Assembly: GCF_002075795.1 (NCBI RefSeq)
Contig: NZ_CP020472.1
Span: forward strand, 2,153,001 to 2,217,000
From: Shewanella japonica
GTDB lineage: Bacteria; Pseudomonadota; Gammaproteobacteria; Enterobacterales; Shewanellaceae
Direction of reading: 5' to 3'
Length of the DNA stretch: 64,000 bases
This document shows positions 18,788 through 27,748 of the stretch, piece after piece. The number at the start of each line of letters is the position of its first letter. Positions within the stretch are counted from its first letter, which is position 1. The notes beneath the pieces are model-generated. The model ran no database searches. It was given only the letters and a program-made list of their open reading frames with translations, and was not told where the DNA came from. The translations under genes were made by a program, and so were the position numbers.

Positions 18788-20395
18788 ATGAATTTACCCG
18801 ATATTAATCCCATACTGCCAGGGTTTAATCCAGATCCAAGCATTGTACGTGTGAATGATGATTACTATATCGCTGTATCAACATTTGAGTGGTATCCAGG
18901 GGTACAAATCTATCATTCAACAGATTTGGTTAATTGGACCTTAGTCCATCGACCGTTAAATCGAGCTGATTTATTAGATATGACTGGTGTCCCAGACTCA
19001 TGTGGTATATGGGCACCATGTCTTACACACAATAATGGTAAGTTTTATCTTATTTATACCAACGTCAAACGATTTGATGGCAACTTTAAAGATTCACCTA
19101 ATTATTTAACTACCTGTGAAACAATCGATGGAGAGTGGACTCGTCCGGTTTATCTCAATAGTAGTGGCTTTGATCCATCTTTATTTCACGATGACGATGG
19201 GAAAAAGTGGCTATTGAATATGGTTTGGGATTATCGGCCAGATAGAAGTTTCTTCGGTGGTATCGCTTTACAACAATATTGCGATAAAACAGAAAGATTA
19301 ATTGGCGAGTCGAAAATTATTTTTACGGGTACAGAGTTCGGGTTAACTGAAGGGCCTCATTTATATAAAAAAAATGGTTACTATTATTTATTAACTGCTG
19401 AGGGGGGGACTGGGTACGAACATGTTTGTACTATGGCCCGTTCAAAACATATCGATGGCCCTTATGACGTTGATCCTCAAGGTCCTATTGTAGCAACGGT
19501 TCCTCATTTACAGCACAAATTGCAACGTAATGGTCATGGTAGCTTAGTAGAAAGTAAAGAAGGGGAATGGTATTTAGCTCATCTGACTTCTAGACCACTT
19601 GATATTGAACAACCTACATCACAGCGTAGCAGTCCTATGGGCAGAGAAACAGCAATAGAATCTGTTCAATATACCGATGATGGTTGGTTTAGGTTAGCGA
19701 CTAACTCATCGCTGGCACAATTAAATCCAATTGGATTAACAGCTAAACCGCAGCGAGATTTCTCGTTTAGAGATGAATTCACAGATAGATTTATCGCGGA
19801 TCAATTTCAATGGCTTAGAAGTCCAACCCCTGAAAACTTTGTAAGCACAACCCGTAAACCAGGTAGCTTATTGCTGACAGGAATGCATTCATTAGGTAGC
19901 ACATTTGAGCAAGCGTTGGTTGCGACAAGGCAGCGTCATTTTTCATTTGTTGCTCAAACCAAAATCATGTTTGAATCTAACCACTTTCAGCAAACCGCAG
20001 GATTAATTTGTTATTACAACGCTCATAAATTTCATTATTTATATTTATCTTATGATGAAAAAATTGGGCTAAACCTAGATATTATGAGCTGTGAAGGTGA
20101 GCAAAGTTTAGATCTTGTATTTCCAATATTTGAACAGCGTATTCCCTTGTTACAATCATCGGTTTATCTACGAGCAGATGTGCACTATGAAACACTTAAA
20201 TTTGAATACTCATTAAATGGATCTGACTGGTTTCACATTGCGTCTTTAGATTACAGTTTAATTTCTGATGAAGCAGGCAAAGGAGAAGGTTCCAGTTTTA
20301 CTGGTGCATTTGTTGGTTTATGTGCTCAAGATTTAACTGGGCAAAACACAGTTGCAGAGTTTAGTTACTTTGACTACAAAGAACGCCATCAATAG
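18788..20395 (+). CDS. Glycoside hydrolase family 43 beta-xylosidase (possible alpha-arabinofuranosidase side activity)
   Basis: 535 residues without a signal peptide, so probably cytoplasmic. The N-terminal five-bladed beta-propeller begins with NPILPGFNPDPSIVRV, where the Asp of NPDPS is the catalytic base of the family. SGIWAPCLTHNNGKFYLIYT and SGFDPSLFHDDDGK are typical, and LTEGPHLYK near residue 197 holds the catalytic acid Glu. The C-terminal 200 residues form the beta-sandwich domain seen in GH43 beta-xylosidases. It releases xylose from xylobiose and short xylo-oligosaccharides, feeding XylA and XylB. AAAGGTGAG precedes the ATG. An intracellular enzyme implies an oligosaccharide importer, which is not encoded nearby. 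Confidence 0.93.
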   Translation: MNLPDINPILPGFNPDPSIVRVNDDYYIAVSTFEWYPGVQIYHSTDLVNWTLVHRPLNRADLLDMTGVPDSCGIWAPCLTHNNGKFYLIYTNVKRFDGNFKDSPNYLTTCETIDGEWTRPVYLNSSGFDPSLFHDDDGKKWLLNMVWDYRPDRSFFGGIALQQYCDKTERLIGESKIIFTGTEFGLTEGPHLYKKNGYYYLLTAEGGTGYEHVCTMARSKHIDGPYDVDPQGPIVATVPHLQHKLQRNGHGSLVESKEGEWYLAHLTSRPLDIEQPTSQRSSPMGRETAIESVQYTDDGWFRLATNSSLAQLNPIGLTAKPQRDFSFRDEFTDRFIADQFQWLRSPTPENFVSTTRKPGSLLLTGMHSLGSTFEQALVATRQRHFSFVAQTKIMFESNHFQQTAGLICYYNAHKFHYLYLSYDEKIGLNLDIMSCEGEQSLDLVFPIFEQRIPLLQSSVYLRADVHYETLKFEYSLNGSDWFHIASLDYSLISDEAGKGEGSSFTGAFVGLCAQDLTGQNTVAEFSYFDYKERHQ

Positions 20396-20423
20396 GAATG
20401 GACATACATACTTTCTGACTTAA

Positions 20424-20460
20424 TGTGAATAACATGGCGATAGAATTTGTGTTATTCACA
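20424..20460 (+). other. Hairpin downstream of beta-xylosidase
   Basis: TGTGAATAACA and TGTTATTCACA form an 11-bp perfect stem around 15 nt. There is no clear T-run, so termination is uncertain. Confidence 0.55.
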
Positions 20461-20623
20461 TTATTGAGTGGTGTGGTAAATTTATGACATATTTATTCAA
20501 TCATATGGAGGATGATTTCGTAGCTAGTATTTGAAAACTTTGCTATATATAAAGACATAATATTAATAATGTTTTACCTGTTTTTGCTGCTTTTAAGCAA
20601 AATTTAGGAAAAATGGGTAGTCT

Positions 20624-21772
20624 ATGTTCGACTTTATTTTACGGCCTTTTCATCAAAAACTAACCGGTTTTTCGTTATTGCGTTTTAAGCATTATCACGT
20701 CCATCAAGTCATGTTGCCGTATTCCGGATTTTTGTTATCTGTCATTCCTATTTATCTTTTATTTGGCCTTTTAGATTACCAGCACTTAACTGAGCATGCT
20801 TGGGTTGCGACACTCAGCAGAGTCTTCTTATCGATACTTTGCATAGTGGTGTTAATTACCTTGCGGCGTTATGCATCCAAGTATTTAGAGCTCGCCGAGC
20901 TGTTTTTAGTGTTAACGGTATACATGTCGATTATTACTATCGGAAAATTGGCGATGACCCAAGGTAATTTTGATTATCAATCAGGTGGCGTGTTAGTCAT
21001 GGTTTACATCGGGGCATTATCTCGAATGCCATTTAAGCTGAGCCTATTTGGTTTATCACTGATGTTGTTGAGTTATTTACTGATAATCGCACCAGATAGA
21101 ATTGGACAAGATTATGGTGAAGAGCTCGATAGAATATCTATCTTTTTTGCTGTGTTCCTAATTAGTTTAGTGGCTAGCTTACGCCGAGATTCTGAAACTC
21201 GTAAAAGCTTCCAGCAGTTTAGCCAAATTAGAAGCCAACAGTTACGGCTTAGAGCAAGTCAAAAAAAATTAGCGTTGCAAACAGTTACGGACCCATTAAC
21301 CGAGCTTAAAAACCGTTTGTATTTAACTAAAAATGGTCCGCAAATTGAACAAAGCGCGCAACACACGAATAAACCATTAAGCGTGTTAATGATAGATATT
21401 GATAACTTCAAATCAATTAATGATACCTACGGCCACCAAGTAGGTGACAATGTTATTTATGGAGTAGCGCAAATTATACGTCAACATTGCGGTCGGTATA
21501 CTGGAATGAATGTACGATACGGAGGAGAAGAGTTTTTATCTGTTTTTCAGTGCTTCAATGAGCAACAGTTATGTCAGATTGCAGAGAAAATCTTAGATGA
21601 TGTTCCCAAATTGTATTGGCCGAATACCAACCTCAGGGTCACGATTTCTATTGGGGCGTCAATAGATGTAAAACAACGTTGGGATTTGAACGAGTTGGTT
21701 TCTCATGGTGATAAAGCCTTATATCTTGCAAAACAGAATGGTAAAAATCAGATTCAATTGATAACGCAGTAA
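20624..21772 (+). CDS. Membrane-bound diguanylate cyclase (GGDEF)
   Basis: 382 residues. About six hydrophobic segments span residues 25-190, with no recognisable extracellular sensor domain. A coiled linker leads into a GGDEF domain (about 215-382) starting at DPLTELKNRLYL. The active-site motif is GGEEF within VRYGGEEFLSVF, consistent with synthesis of cyclic di-GMP from two GTP. The residues preceding GGEEF do not show an RxxD inhibitory site at the usual spacing, so product feedback may be absent. The substrate-binding DIDNFKSINDTYGH segment is intact. The spacing from the only upstream purine-rich stretch is long, so the start is moderately certain. Confidence 0.92.
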   Translation: MFDFILRPFHQKLTGFSLLRFKHYHVHQVMLPYSGFLLSVIPIYLLFGLLDYQHLTEHAWVATLSRVFLSILCIVVLITLRRYASKYLELAELFLVLTVYMSIITIGKLAMTQGNFDYQSGGVLVMVYIGALSRMPFKLSLFGLSLMLLSYLLIIAPDRIGQDYGEELDRISIFFAVFLISLVASLRRDSETRKSFQQFSQIRSQQLRLRASQKKLALQTVTDPLTELKNRLYLTKNGPQIEQSAQHTNKPLSVLMIDIDNFKSINDTYGHQVGDNVIYGVAQIIRQHCGRYTGMNVRYGGEEFLSVFQCFNEQQLCQIAEKILDDVPKLYWPNTNLRVTISIGASIDVKQRWDLNELVSHGDKALYLAKQNGKNQIQLITQ

Positions 21773-22139
21773 TGTACGTCATATAGTGATGACCTTAGTT
21801 AACTTTTGCTTAATGCTTGCTATTATTTTTTGATGAACACCTTTTCGACAAGCGTTATTACATCGCGAACACCTCTCACTATTCTATATTTAATTATTCT
21901 ATTCACCACGAATCATTTGCGGCTTACCCATAGTTGCTGAGTTTATTGATTGATTTTTATTCATGTGCTTTGCTAAATAATTTCTTTAATCGGTCGATTA
22001 TAAGGAATAAGGTATGTTTATAAGCTAAATTTGAATGATGATTGTTTGGGGAAATAACAATCAATTCATTACTTATACATTAGCTTTAACCATAGTCTAG
22101 TTTGTCTCGATATTTATTCTAATAATACGGTGAACGACA
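21773..22139 (+). other. Intergenic region between GGDEF and chemoreceptor genes
   Basis: 367 bp, AT-rich, with no open frame. A small hairpin TGATTGTT...AACAATCA at 22039-22063 is the only structure noted. It presumably contains the chemoreceptor promoter. Confidence 0.5.
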
Positions 22140-23786
22140 ATGAATGCTATAGATCATTTTTTTCGTAAAACGAGTATTTCTAACCGCTTGATGGCCATGA
22201 TTGTGGTTGCAGCTTTTGCAACTGTGCTCATGTTTTTGTTCGCTTTTAACCGTATCGAAAATGTATTGGTGCAAGAAAAGCAGGCCAAACTTACTGGTAT
22301 TATTGAGGTCGCAAGCTCTGTCATCAATCAGTTTTATTTGGCTTCTGAGCAAGGTGATATGTCGGAGGCAGAAGCGAAACTTGCTGCTATTAATGCCTTA
22401 GATAATTTACGTTATTCTGGTAATGAATATTTTTTTACCGTTGATACCAGTGGGGTCATGGTACAACACGCATTTGCGAAAAAACTCATCAATACAAATG
22501 TGTTATCAATGCGTGACCCTGATAATGTGCCGTTATTTCAATTAATGATTGAACGTACTCATAATGCCAAAAATGCCACGGTTAACTACATGTGGAATAA
22601 ACCCAATCAAGATACTCCTAGCCCTAAAATGAGTGTTGTCGAACGTTTTACTCCATGGGGATGGGTCGTTGGTACGGGGATTTATATCGACGATATCCAA
22701 ACGCAAAAAACTGAATTTTTAATGCAATATTTATTTTTACTCTTATTGGTTTGGTTACCGATCCTGATTATTTTGTTTGTTATCACTAAAAGTATTTCAA
22801 AGCCGATGCAACAGACTATTTCAGCTTTTGAGAATATTGCTAAAGGTGAAGGGGATTTGACACTGAGATTAGCTGAAGATGGTCAAGATGAACTTAAGCA
22901 AATTGCCCATAATTTTAATATTTTTACAGACAAGATCCAAAATCTAGTATCTTCAGTTGCGGGAAATGTCACTCAAAGCCAAGCTCTTGCTCAACAGCTT
23001 GCATCTATATCATCTGATGCAAATCAAGTGTCGAGTAATGTTCAAATGGAAACCGAAAATGTTGCTACTGCGATAAATGAAATGTCGATGACAGCCGCAG
23101 AAGTTGCGTCAAATGCACAAGCTGCTGCACAGAGTGCAAATATTGCCGACACTGAAGCCGACAATACTGCCATGATTGTAGATAAGGCAATGTCAAAAAT
23201 TGGTGATTTGTCTTCTGAGCTACAACAAACCGAATCTGTTGCAAAAGGCCTAAAAGTTAGCTCAAGCCAGATTGGGCAAATATTAGATGTTATTGTTGGT
23301 ATTGCTGAGCAAACCAATTTATTGGCATTGAATGCTGCTATTGAAGCCGCTCGTGCTGGTGAAGCGGGTCGAGGCTTTGCTGTGGTTGCCGATGAGGTTA
23401 GAACGCTTGCTAGTAGAACGCAAGATTCAACCCGTGAAATCAATGGCATTATTGACGCTATTAGAGAGGCTATTGAAGATGTAAACCATTCAGTAGAACG
23501 TGCTTTAACACAATCAGATGAAACCGTGGGTGAAACGCAAAAAGTAGAACAAGCACTTCATTCAATTAAGTCAGCGATTGGGGATATTTCTCAAATGAAT
23601 ATTCAAATAGCAGGTGCAACAGAAGAGCAAAGTGCAGTGATTTCAGAATTAAATATGAATATTACCCGCATTAATGATATGTCGGTAGAGAATAAAAATC
23701 ATAACGAGAAATTACTGGATAGTAGTGACAATATAGCAAAAGGCTCAAATGAGCTTGAAAAGATAGTAGGGCAGTTTAAAGTGTAA
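22140..23786 (+). CDS. Methyl-accepting chemotaxis protein with single-Cache sensor
   Basis: 548 residues. A transmembrane helix at about 18-38 is followed by a periplasmic single Cache (sCache_2-like) domain; the segment [27 protein letters not shown] is typical. A second membrane helix lies at about 198-220. A HAMP domain follows ([26 protein letters not shown]), then a long cytoplasmic coiled coil whose signalling tip [32 protein letters not shown] is canonical and should contact CheA and CheW. There is no C-terminal pentapeptide for CheR tethering. Single Cache domains often bind small carboxylates, but the ligand is unknown. GGTGA precedes the ATG. Confidence 0.95.
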   Translation: MNAIDHFFRKTSISNRLMAMIVVAAFATVLMFLFAFNRIENVLVQEKQAKLTGIIEVASSVINQFYLASEQGDMSEAEAKLAAINALDNLRYSGNEYFFTVDTSGVMVQHAFAKKLINTNVLSMRDPDNVPLFQLMIERTHNAKNATVNYMWNKPNQDTPSPKMSVVERFTPWGWVVGTGIYIDDIQTQKTEFLMQYLFLLLLVWLPILIILFVITKSISKPMQQTISAFENIAKGEGDLTLRLAEDGQDELKQIAHNFNIFTDKIQNLVSSVAGNVTQSQALAQQLASISSDANQVSSNVQMETENVATAINEMSMTAAEVASNAQAAAQSANIADTEADNTAMIVDKAMSKIGDLSSELQQTESVAKGLKVSSSQIGQILDVIVGIAEQTNLLALNAAIEAARAGEAGRGFAVVADEVRTLASRTQDSTREINGIIDAIREAIEDVNHSVERALTQSDETVGETQKVEQALHSIKSAIGDISQMNIQIAGATEEQSAVISELNMNITRINDMSVENKNHNEKLLDSSDNIAKGSNELEKIVGQFKV

Positions 23787-24149
23787 ACCATAAATAGTCT
23801 TATTGATGAACACCTCGCATTTATAAACTAATAAAGCCTTGTTGGAAATATTCAACAAGGTTTTTTTATTCGAACTTGTAAATGCAAATTTATTTCATTT
23901 TTGTTAACTGTTTATGGTTAATTTGCATAGCTGACGAATTGATATTTGCGTTAAACACATTAAAAATAACATAAGCTATCTGATAGACCACTTATGGGTT
24001 TAGAAATGAGTGCTAGACTGGGTTGGAGATTTAATGCTGCATATATAATACAGCACATATAAATCAACGATGGTTGATAGTAGTTAGCAAAGGGTAATTA
24101 TCGAAGAAGATGAATCGGTATTAAGCCAATACATTAGTAGGCCCAGTCA
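23787..24149 (+). other. Intergenic region with chemoreceptor terminator
   Basis: 363 bp. It contains the terminator at 23837-23868. The remainder, up to the end of the convergent small gene, shows no open frame or RNA gene that I can recognise. Confidence 0.5.
23837..23868 (+). terminator. Rho-independent terminator after chemoreceptor
   Basis: CCTTGTTGGA and TTCAACAAGG pair around a small AT loop and are followed by TTTTTTTATT. Confidence 0.88.
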
Positions 24150-24464
24150 TTACTGGTGTTTCAACTTATTCATTATGTTGATAACGTCTTGATATGAGAT
24201 TTTATACTCTCTTGATAACTGTATGATTTTTGCTTTGTAGGTTTGAATATGTTCTTGCTTTACCAATTCAGTTTGTTTTTCTTCGACAATTTCAGAAACC
24301 ACCTCTTCTAAGATTTTTAAGCGTCGTAAACTGTAATCCAAAGAAGATAAATACGTCTTCATTTGCATTCTATTACGTGCATTCTCAAGATTTTTAGTTG
24401 TTCTATTTTCAAAATCTAATTCATCGAACGCATTTATTACATTTTGTAAATTGATATCAGTCAT
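24150..24464 (-). CDS. Small coiled-coil protein, possibly a truncated H-NS-like protein
   Basis: 104 residues, highly charged and helical. Residues about 35-75 (YLSSLDYSLRRLKILEEVV followed by SEIVEEKQTE) resemble the oligomerisation helix of H-NS (the LEEMLEKLEVVVNERREEE region). Residues about 78-100 (YKAKIIQLSREYKISYQDVI) resemble the H-NS central segment ending in ADGIDPNELL. The C-terminal DNA-binding domain with its W-x-G-x-G-R/G-x-P motif is absent, and no remnant was found in frame after the stop. H-NS N-terminal fragments such as H-NST can poison H-NS oligomers, so an anti-silencing role is conceivable. The similarity is by eye and weak; an unrelated coiled-coil protein is the alternative. 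It is divergent from the RraA gene. Confidence 0.6.
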   Translation of the reverse strand: MTDINLQNVINAFDELDFENRTTKNLENARNRMQMKTYLSSLDYSLRRLKILEEVVSEIVEEKQTELVKQEHIQTYKAKIIQLSREYKISYQDVINIMNKLKHQ

Positions 24465-24648
24465 ATTGAAAACTACTTAAAAGTTAATTGGTATTTCGCA
24501 ATAAATGAGAAATTCAAATACTGCAATGTTTTCATCCATGAACAAGTAAAGTATAGGCGACAGTTTATTCAGATTAATGAATTGTTTCAATAGCTATGGA
24601 CGTTTATATTATGAGGTAACCTATTCATTTTAGTACATGGAGTGTGAG

Positions 24649-25143
24649 ATGTTAGATTTATTACCCGACTTATTTGACCATTACGAAAATAAACTGACTT
24701 TAGTTCAATCGAATTGGAACTCTTATGGTGGTAAAACTATTTTTTATGGCGAAGTGGTCACCGTTAAATGTTTTGAAGATAACTCTAAAGTTAAGTCAGT
24801 ATTAGCCACACCGGGAAAAGGTAAAGTGCTAGTGGTTGATGGTGGTGGCGTCTGTCGACGGGCCTTATTGGGCGATATGATTGCGGAGTCTGCATTTAAT
24901 AATGAATGGGAAGGGATAATCATTTATGGCGCAATCAGAGATGCAGGTACTATCGCAACCATAGATATTGGTGTGCAGGCACTTGCGACAAACCCAATTA
25001 AAACTGAGAAAAAAGATGTCGGTTTAATTGATGTTGCCATCAATATTGCTGGTGTCGATATTAAACCCAAGATGATGATCTATGCTGATATCAATGGTAT
25101 TGCCATTGCTGAAAAACCTTTAGATTTAACGGTTTTGAGCTAA
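24649..25143 (+). CDS. rraA: RraA family protein (regulator of RNase E activity)
   Basis: 164 residues from the ATG at 24649, preferred over the in-frame ATG at 24637 because GGAG lies between them with correct spacing to 24649. The fold signature GKVLVVDGGGVCRRALLGDMIAE and the segment WEGIIIYGAIRDAG match RraA, which binds RNase E and inhibits its endonucleolytic activity. TVKCFEDNSKV near the N-terminus is also shared with E. coli RraA. In related class II aldolases a metal-site motif R-D-x2-E/D is needed; here R-D is present but the acidic residue after it is not, which favours a non-enzymatic regulator. It is not next to menA as in E. coli, so it may be a paralogue. Confidence 0.85.
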   Translation: MLDLLPDLFDHYENKLTLVQSNWNSYGGKTIFYGEVVTVKCFEDNSKVKSVLATPGKGKVLVVDGGGVCRRALLGDMIAESAFNNEWEGIIIYGAIRDAGTIATIDIGVQALATNPIKTEKKDVGLIDVAINIAGVDIKPKMMIYADINGIAIAEKPLDLTVLS

Positions 25144-25205
25144 ACTGTTACATAACAACATAGTAACGCTAAATTGAGAACCAATTTACTGACAAGGAAG
25201 CAAAC

Positions 25206-27026
25206 ATGAAGGCACTTAAATGGCTGTTAGGTATCGTGGCTGGGGTAATATTAATACTTGCAGTGTACTTAACGGTATTTTTTGATTTGAATAGTTTTAA
25301 ACCGCAAATTGTTGAGGCGGTTGAAAATCAAACTGGACGTACATTTGTCATTAAGGATGATTTGAGCTGGAGTGTATTCCCATCGATTGGCATAAAATTG
25401 GGCGGGATATCATTATCTAATCCAGAAAATTTTTCTACTAACAACTTTGTTGAAGTGAATGAAGCTGTTGCCAACGTAGAATTAATGCCGCTATTAAGCC
25501 AAGAAGTTGAAATCGCGATGCTTTCATTAGATGGCTTAACGGTCAATATGATAACGCAAAAGGACGGTACCACGAGTATCGATGGTTTGAGTGGTGACAG
25601 TTCGGCAGCTGTGGCAGAAGACAAAACGACTGATTCAGCAGCTAAAACAAGTGTTGAACTACAAAGTTTACAAATTGGCGGAGTATCAATCACTAATACC
25701 ACTATTAATCTGATTGATGAAACGACAGATACGACTCAAGTCTTCAAGCTTAATAGCTTAACATTGGGTGAGTTTTCACTGGGTAATGACGCTGACTTTG
25801 CATATGACTTTTTAGCGCAGCTTCCTGATATGACGGTTAACAGTAACGGGGAAGGCAAGCTAAACGTCAGTAAAGACTTGGCTAAATTAGTCATTAACGG
25901 CTTCACGATTAATACTGATGTCAGCGGTAAGGGCATTCCTAATAATCAATTATCCACGCAATTAGTGACAGATATAGCCGTTGCACTTGATTCACAAAAC
26001 GTAGAAGTCATTATTAGCAAATTATCTGCAATGGAAATTGATGCTACAGGTAAGCTAAGTGTCAACTATGGTGCAAAAATCCCGAAAATAAACATGCAAA
26101 TGGACTTTGGTGACATCGATGTGGATAAGTTAATGCCCGCTTCTGATGAACAAACTCCAGCAGAAACAGAAAAGGTGGCGAGCACGGCACCTGCAACAGA
26201 GCCTGACTTATCCGCATTGAAAACCATTGATGTGACTATGGGCGTCACTATTAAGTCAATTAAAGTTGCTAATTTACTAACTCAAAATTGGAAAATGAAT
26301 GCCACAGTTAAAGATGGTATCGCCAATTTGAGTGAATTTTCTGCAAACCTATATGAAGGTAGTATTCAAGCAACGGCAAAACTTGATGCACGCCAAAAAG
26401 TCGCAAGTTATCACTTTGAAGAATCATTGACTGGCGTACAATTCAGGCCGCTACTAAAAGACGCTGCTGATGTGGATTTAATTTCAGGTGCAGCAAACTT
26501 CAAAGTTAAAGGCTCTGGTAAAAGTTTAATCCCTGACAATATAAAGAAAAACCTATTAGCGAAAGGGGATTTTGAAATCGCTGATGGTTCACTTTATGGG
26601 GTTAATATTCCGCAAATGATCCGCAGTGCGCAAGATAAACTCAAAGGTGATCTTTCTGCGAAAAATACTGAAGAGTTAAAAACAGATTTTACAAGTCTGA
26701 CAGGCAGCTTTGACTTAAATAGTGCAGTACTGACCAACCCTGATTTAGCGATGTCATCACCACTTATACGTTTAAGCGGTAATGGTAATGCCAATATAGA
26801 CTCACAAACAGTAGATTATAAATTAACTACGTCTTTAGTGGGTTCTTTAGCAGGACAGGGTGGTGAGAAAGATGCATTAGCGGGCGTTGATATTCCGTTA
26901 ACGATTACAGGTAGCATGCAAGACCCTAAATTTGGTATCGACACGAGTGCGTTATTTGATGCCAAAATAAAAGGTGAAACCGATAAGCTTAAAGATAGCT
27001 TGTTCAAAAAATTAGGAGGGTTTTAA
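25206..27026 (+). CDS. AsmA family protein
   Basis: 606 residues. One N-terminal membrane helix (ALKWLLGIVAGVILILAVYLTVF) is followed by DLNSFKPQIVEAVENQTGRTFVIKDDLSWSVFPSIGIKLGGISLSNP in pieces typical of AsmA. The C-terminal AsmA_2-type region includes GAANFKVKGSGKSL. AsmA-like proteins are inner-membrane-anchored periplasmic proteins, now considered members of the bridge-like phospholipid transfer group. Residues about 125-150 and 310-335 are Ala/Thr/Asp/Glu-rich linkers. Start ATG follows CAAGGAAG. Its stop overlaps the start of the next gene by one base, so the two are translationally coupled. Confidence 0.92.
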   Translation: MKALKWLLGIVAGVILILAVYLTVFFDLNSFKPQIVEAVENQTGRTFVIKDDLSWSVFPSIGIKLGGISLSNPENFSTNNFVEVNEAVANVELMPLLSQEVEIAMLSLDGLTVNMITQKDGTTSIDGLSGDSSAAVAEDKTTDSAAKTSVELQSLQIGGVSITNTTINLIDETTDTTQVFKLNSLTLGEFSLGNDADFAYDFLAQLPDMTVNSNGEGKLNVSKDLAKLVINGFTINTDVSGKGIPNNQLSTQLVTDIAVALDSQNVEVIISKLSAMEIDATGKLSVNYGAKIPKINMQMDFGDIDVDKLMPASDEQTPAETEKVASTAPATEPDLSALKTIDVTMGVTIKSIKVANLLTQNWKMNATVKDGIANLSEFSANLYEGSIQATAKLDARQKVASYHFEESLTGVQFRPLLKDAADVDLISGAANFKVKGSGKSLIPDNIKKNLLAKGDFEIADGSLYGVNIPQMIRSAQDKLKGDLSAKNTEELKTDFTSLTGSFDLNSAVLTNPDLAMSSPLIRLSGNGNANIDSQTVDYKLTTSLVGSLAGQGGEKDALAGVDIPLTITGSMQDPKFGIDTSALFDAKIKGETDKLKDSLFKKLGGF

Positions 27027-27571
27027 TGAAACGTTTTATAGGTTGCTTAAGTTTACTGTTAGTGGGCTGTAGTACAACAAGTACAGATGTCACTGCACAA
27101 AACACGGATGTCGATACTGCGAAAGAGACTAAAAGTGTCGTAAAAGCAAAATCAATTTCGCTTGGTGCTGGAGTATCAACAATGGCAGAAACCTTATTAG
27201 TCGGCTTTTTAGAAGCTGAAACCTATACAGACTCTACTAAAGCAATGTCGGTAAAACATACGGCAACTAACAGTCAGAGTTATCCTGTTAGCTTGATGTT
27301 TAATTCAGGGATGACCGCTGATTTAGGACTTTATGATCCTAAAGGTCAACAAATTTGGTCTTCTTCTCAGGATATGATGTATACCCAAGCATTGCGTACT
27401 GTTACGTTAGCACCAGCACAAACAATCGAAACTCGTTTTAGTGTCCCTGCTGCTGTGATGGCAAAAGTGTCAGGACCGGGATATCGATTCAGTGTCAAGT
27501 TTGCCGGTAAAGCTGAAGAAAGTGCAATGCCAGTGATAAATGCAGGTTCAACACCTTTGGTTGTTAACTAG
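27026..27571 (+). CDS. Lipoprotein with BsuPI-like domain
   Basis: 181 residues. The lipobox LLVGC places the lipidated Cys at residue 15. Residues about 65-165 (AMSVKHTATNSQSYPVSLMF, LGLYDPKGQQIWSSSQDMMYTQAL, TLAPAQTIE) resemble the BsuPI domain, named for the Bacillus intracellular proteinase inhibitor. In Gram-negative secreted forms its role is unknown, so protease inhibition is only a family association. The ATG overlaps the asmA TAA by one base. A terminator follows at 27608-27638. Confidence 0.78.
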   Translation: MKRFIGCLSLLLVGCSTTSTDVTAQNTDVDTAKETKSVVKAKSISLGAGVSTMAETLLVGFLEAETYTDSTKAMSVKHTATNSQSYPVSLMFNSGMTADLGLYDPKGQQIWSSSQDMMYTQALRTVTLAPAQTIETRFSVPAAVMAKVSGPGYRFSVKFAGKAEESAMPVINAGSTPLVVN

Positions 27572-27607
27572 CATTTCGTTTCCATTAGCACTAATCAGCG
27601 TAAAAAA

Positions 27608-27638
27608 ATGGCAAGTGATATTATCACTTGCCATTTTT
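27608..27638 (+). terminator. Rho-independent terminator after BsuPI-like lipoprotein
   Basis: ATGGCAAGTGATA and TATCACTTGCCAT form a 13-bp perfect stem, followed by TTTTT. A-richness on the left makes it potentially bidirectional, but the convergent mltD end is 110 bp away. Confidence 0.85.
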
Positions 27639-27748
27639 ATTGGTGGGATTTAATTAGGTAAATAAAACCAATCATTTTTGGTCTAAGTAACCGATTTAAG
27701 CTTAACGAACCAGCACTTTTGTAATCAGTAATGAATAGCGAAACTCAA

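Noticed and set aside
23042..23449. 135-codon open frame antisense to the chemoreceptor
   Set aside because: It lies entirely opposite a well-conserved coiled-coil gene, is Ala/Ser-rich as expected for a shadow frame, and has no ribosome-binding site.
25328..25702. 124-codon open frame antisense to asmA
   Set aside because: Fully inside a clear AsmA gene on the other strand; no independent support.
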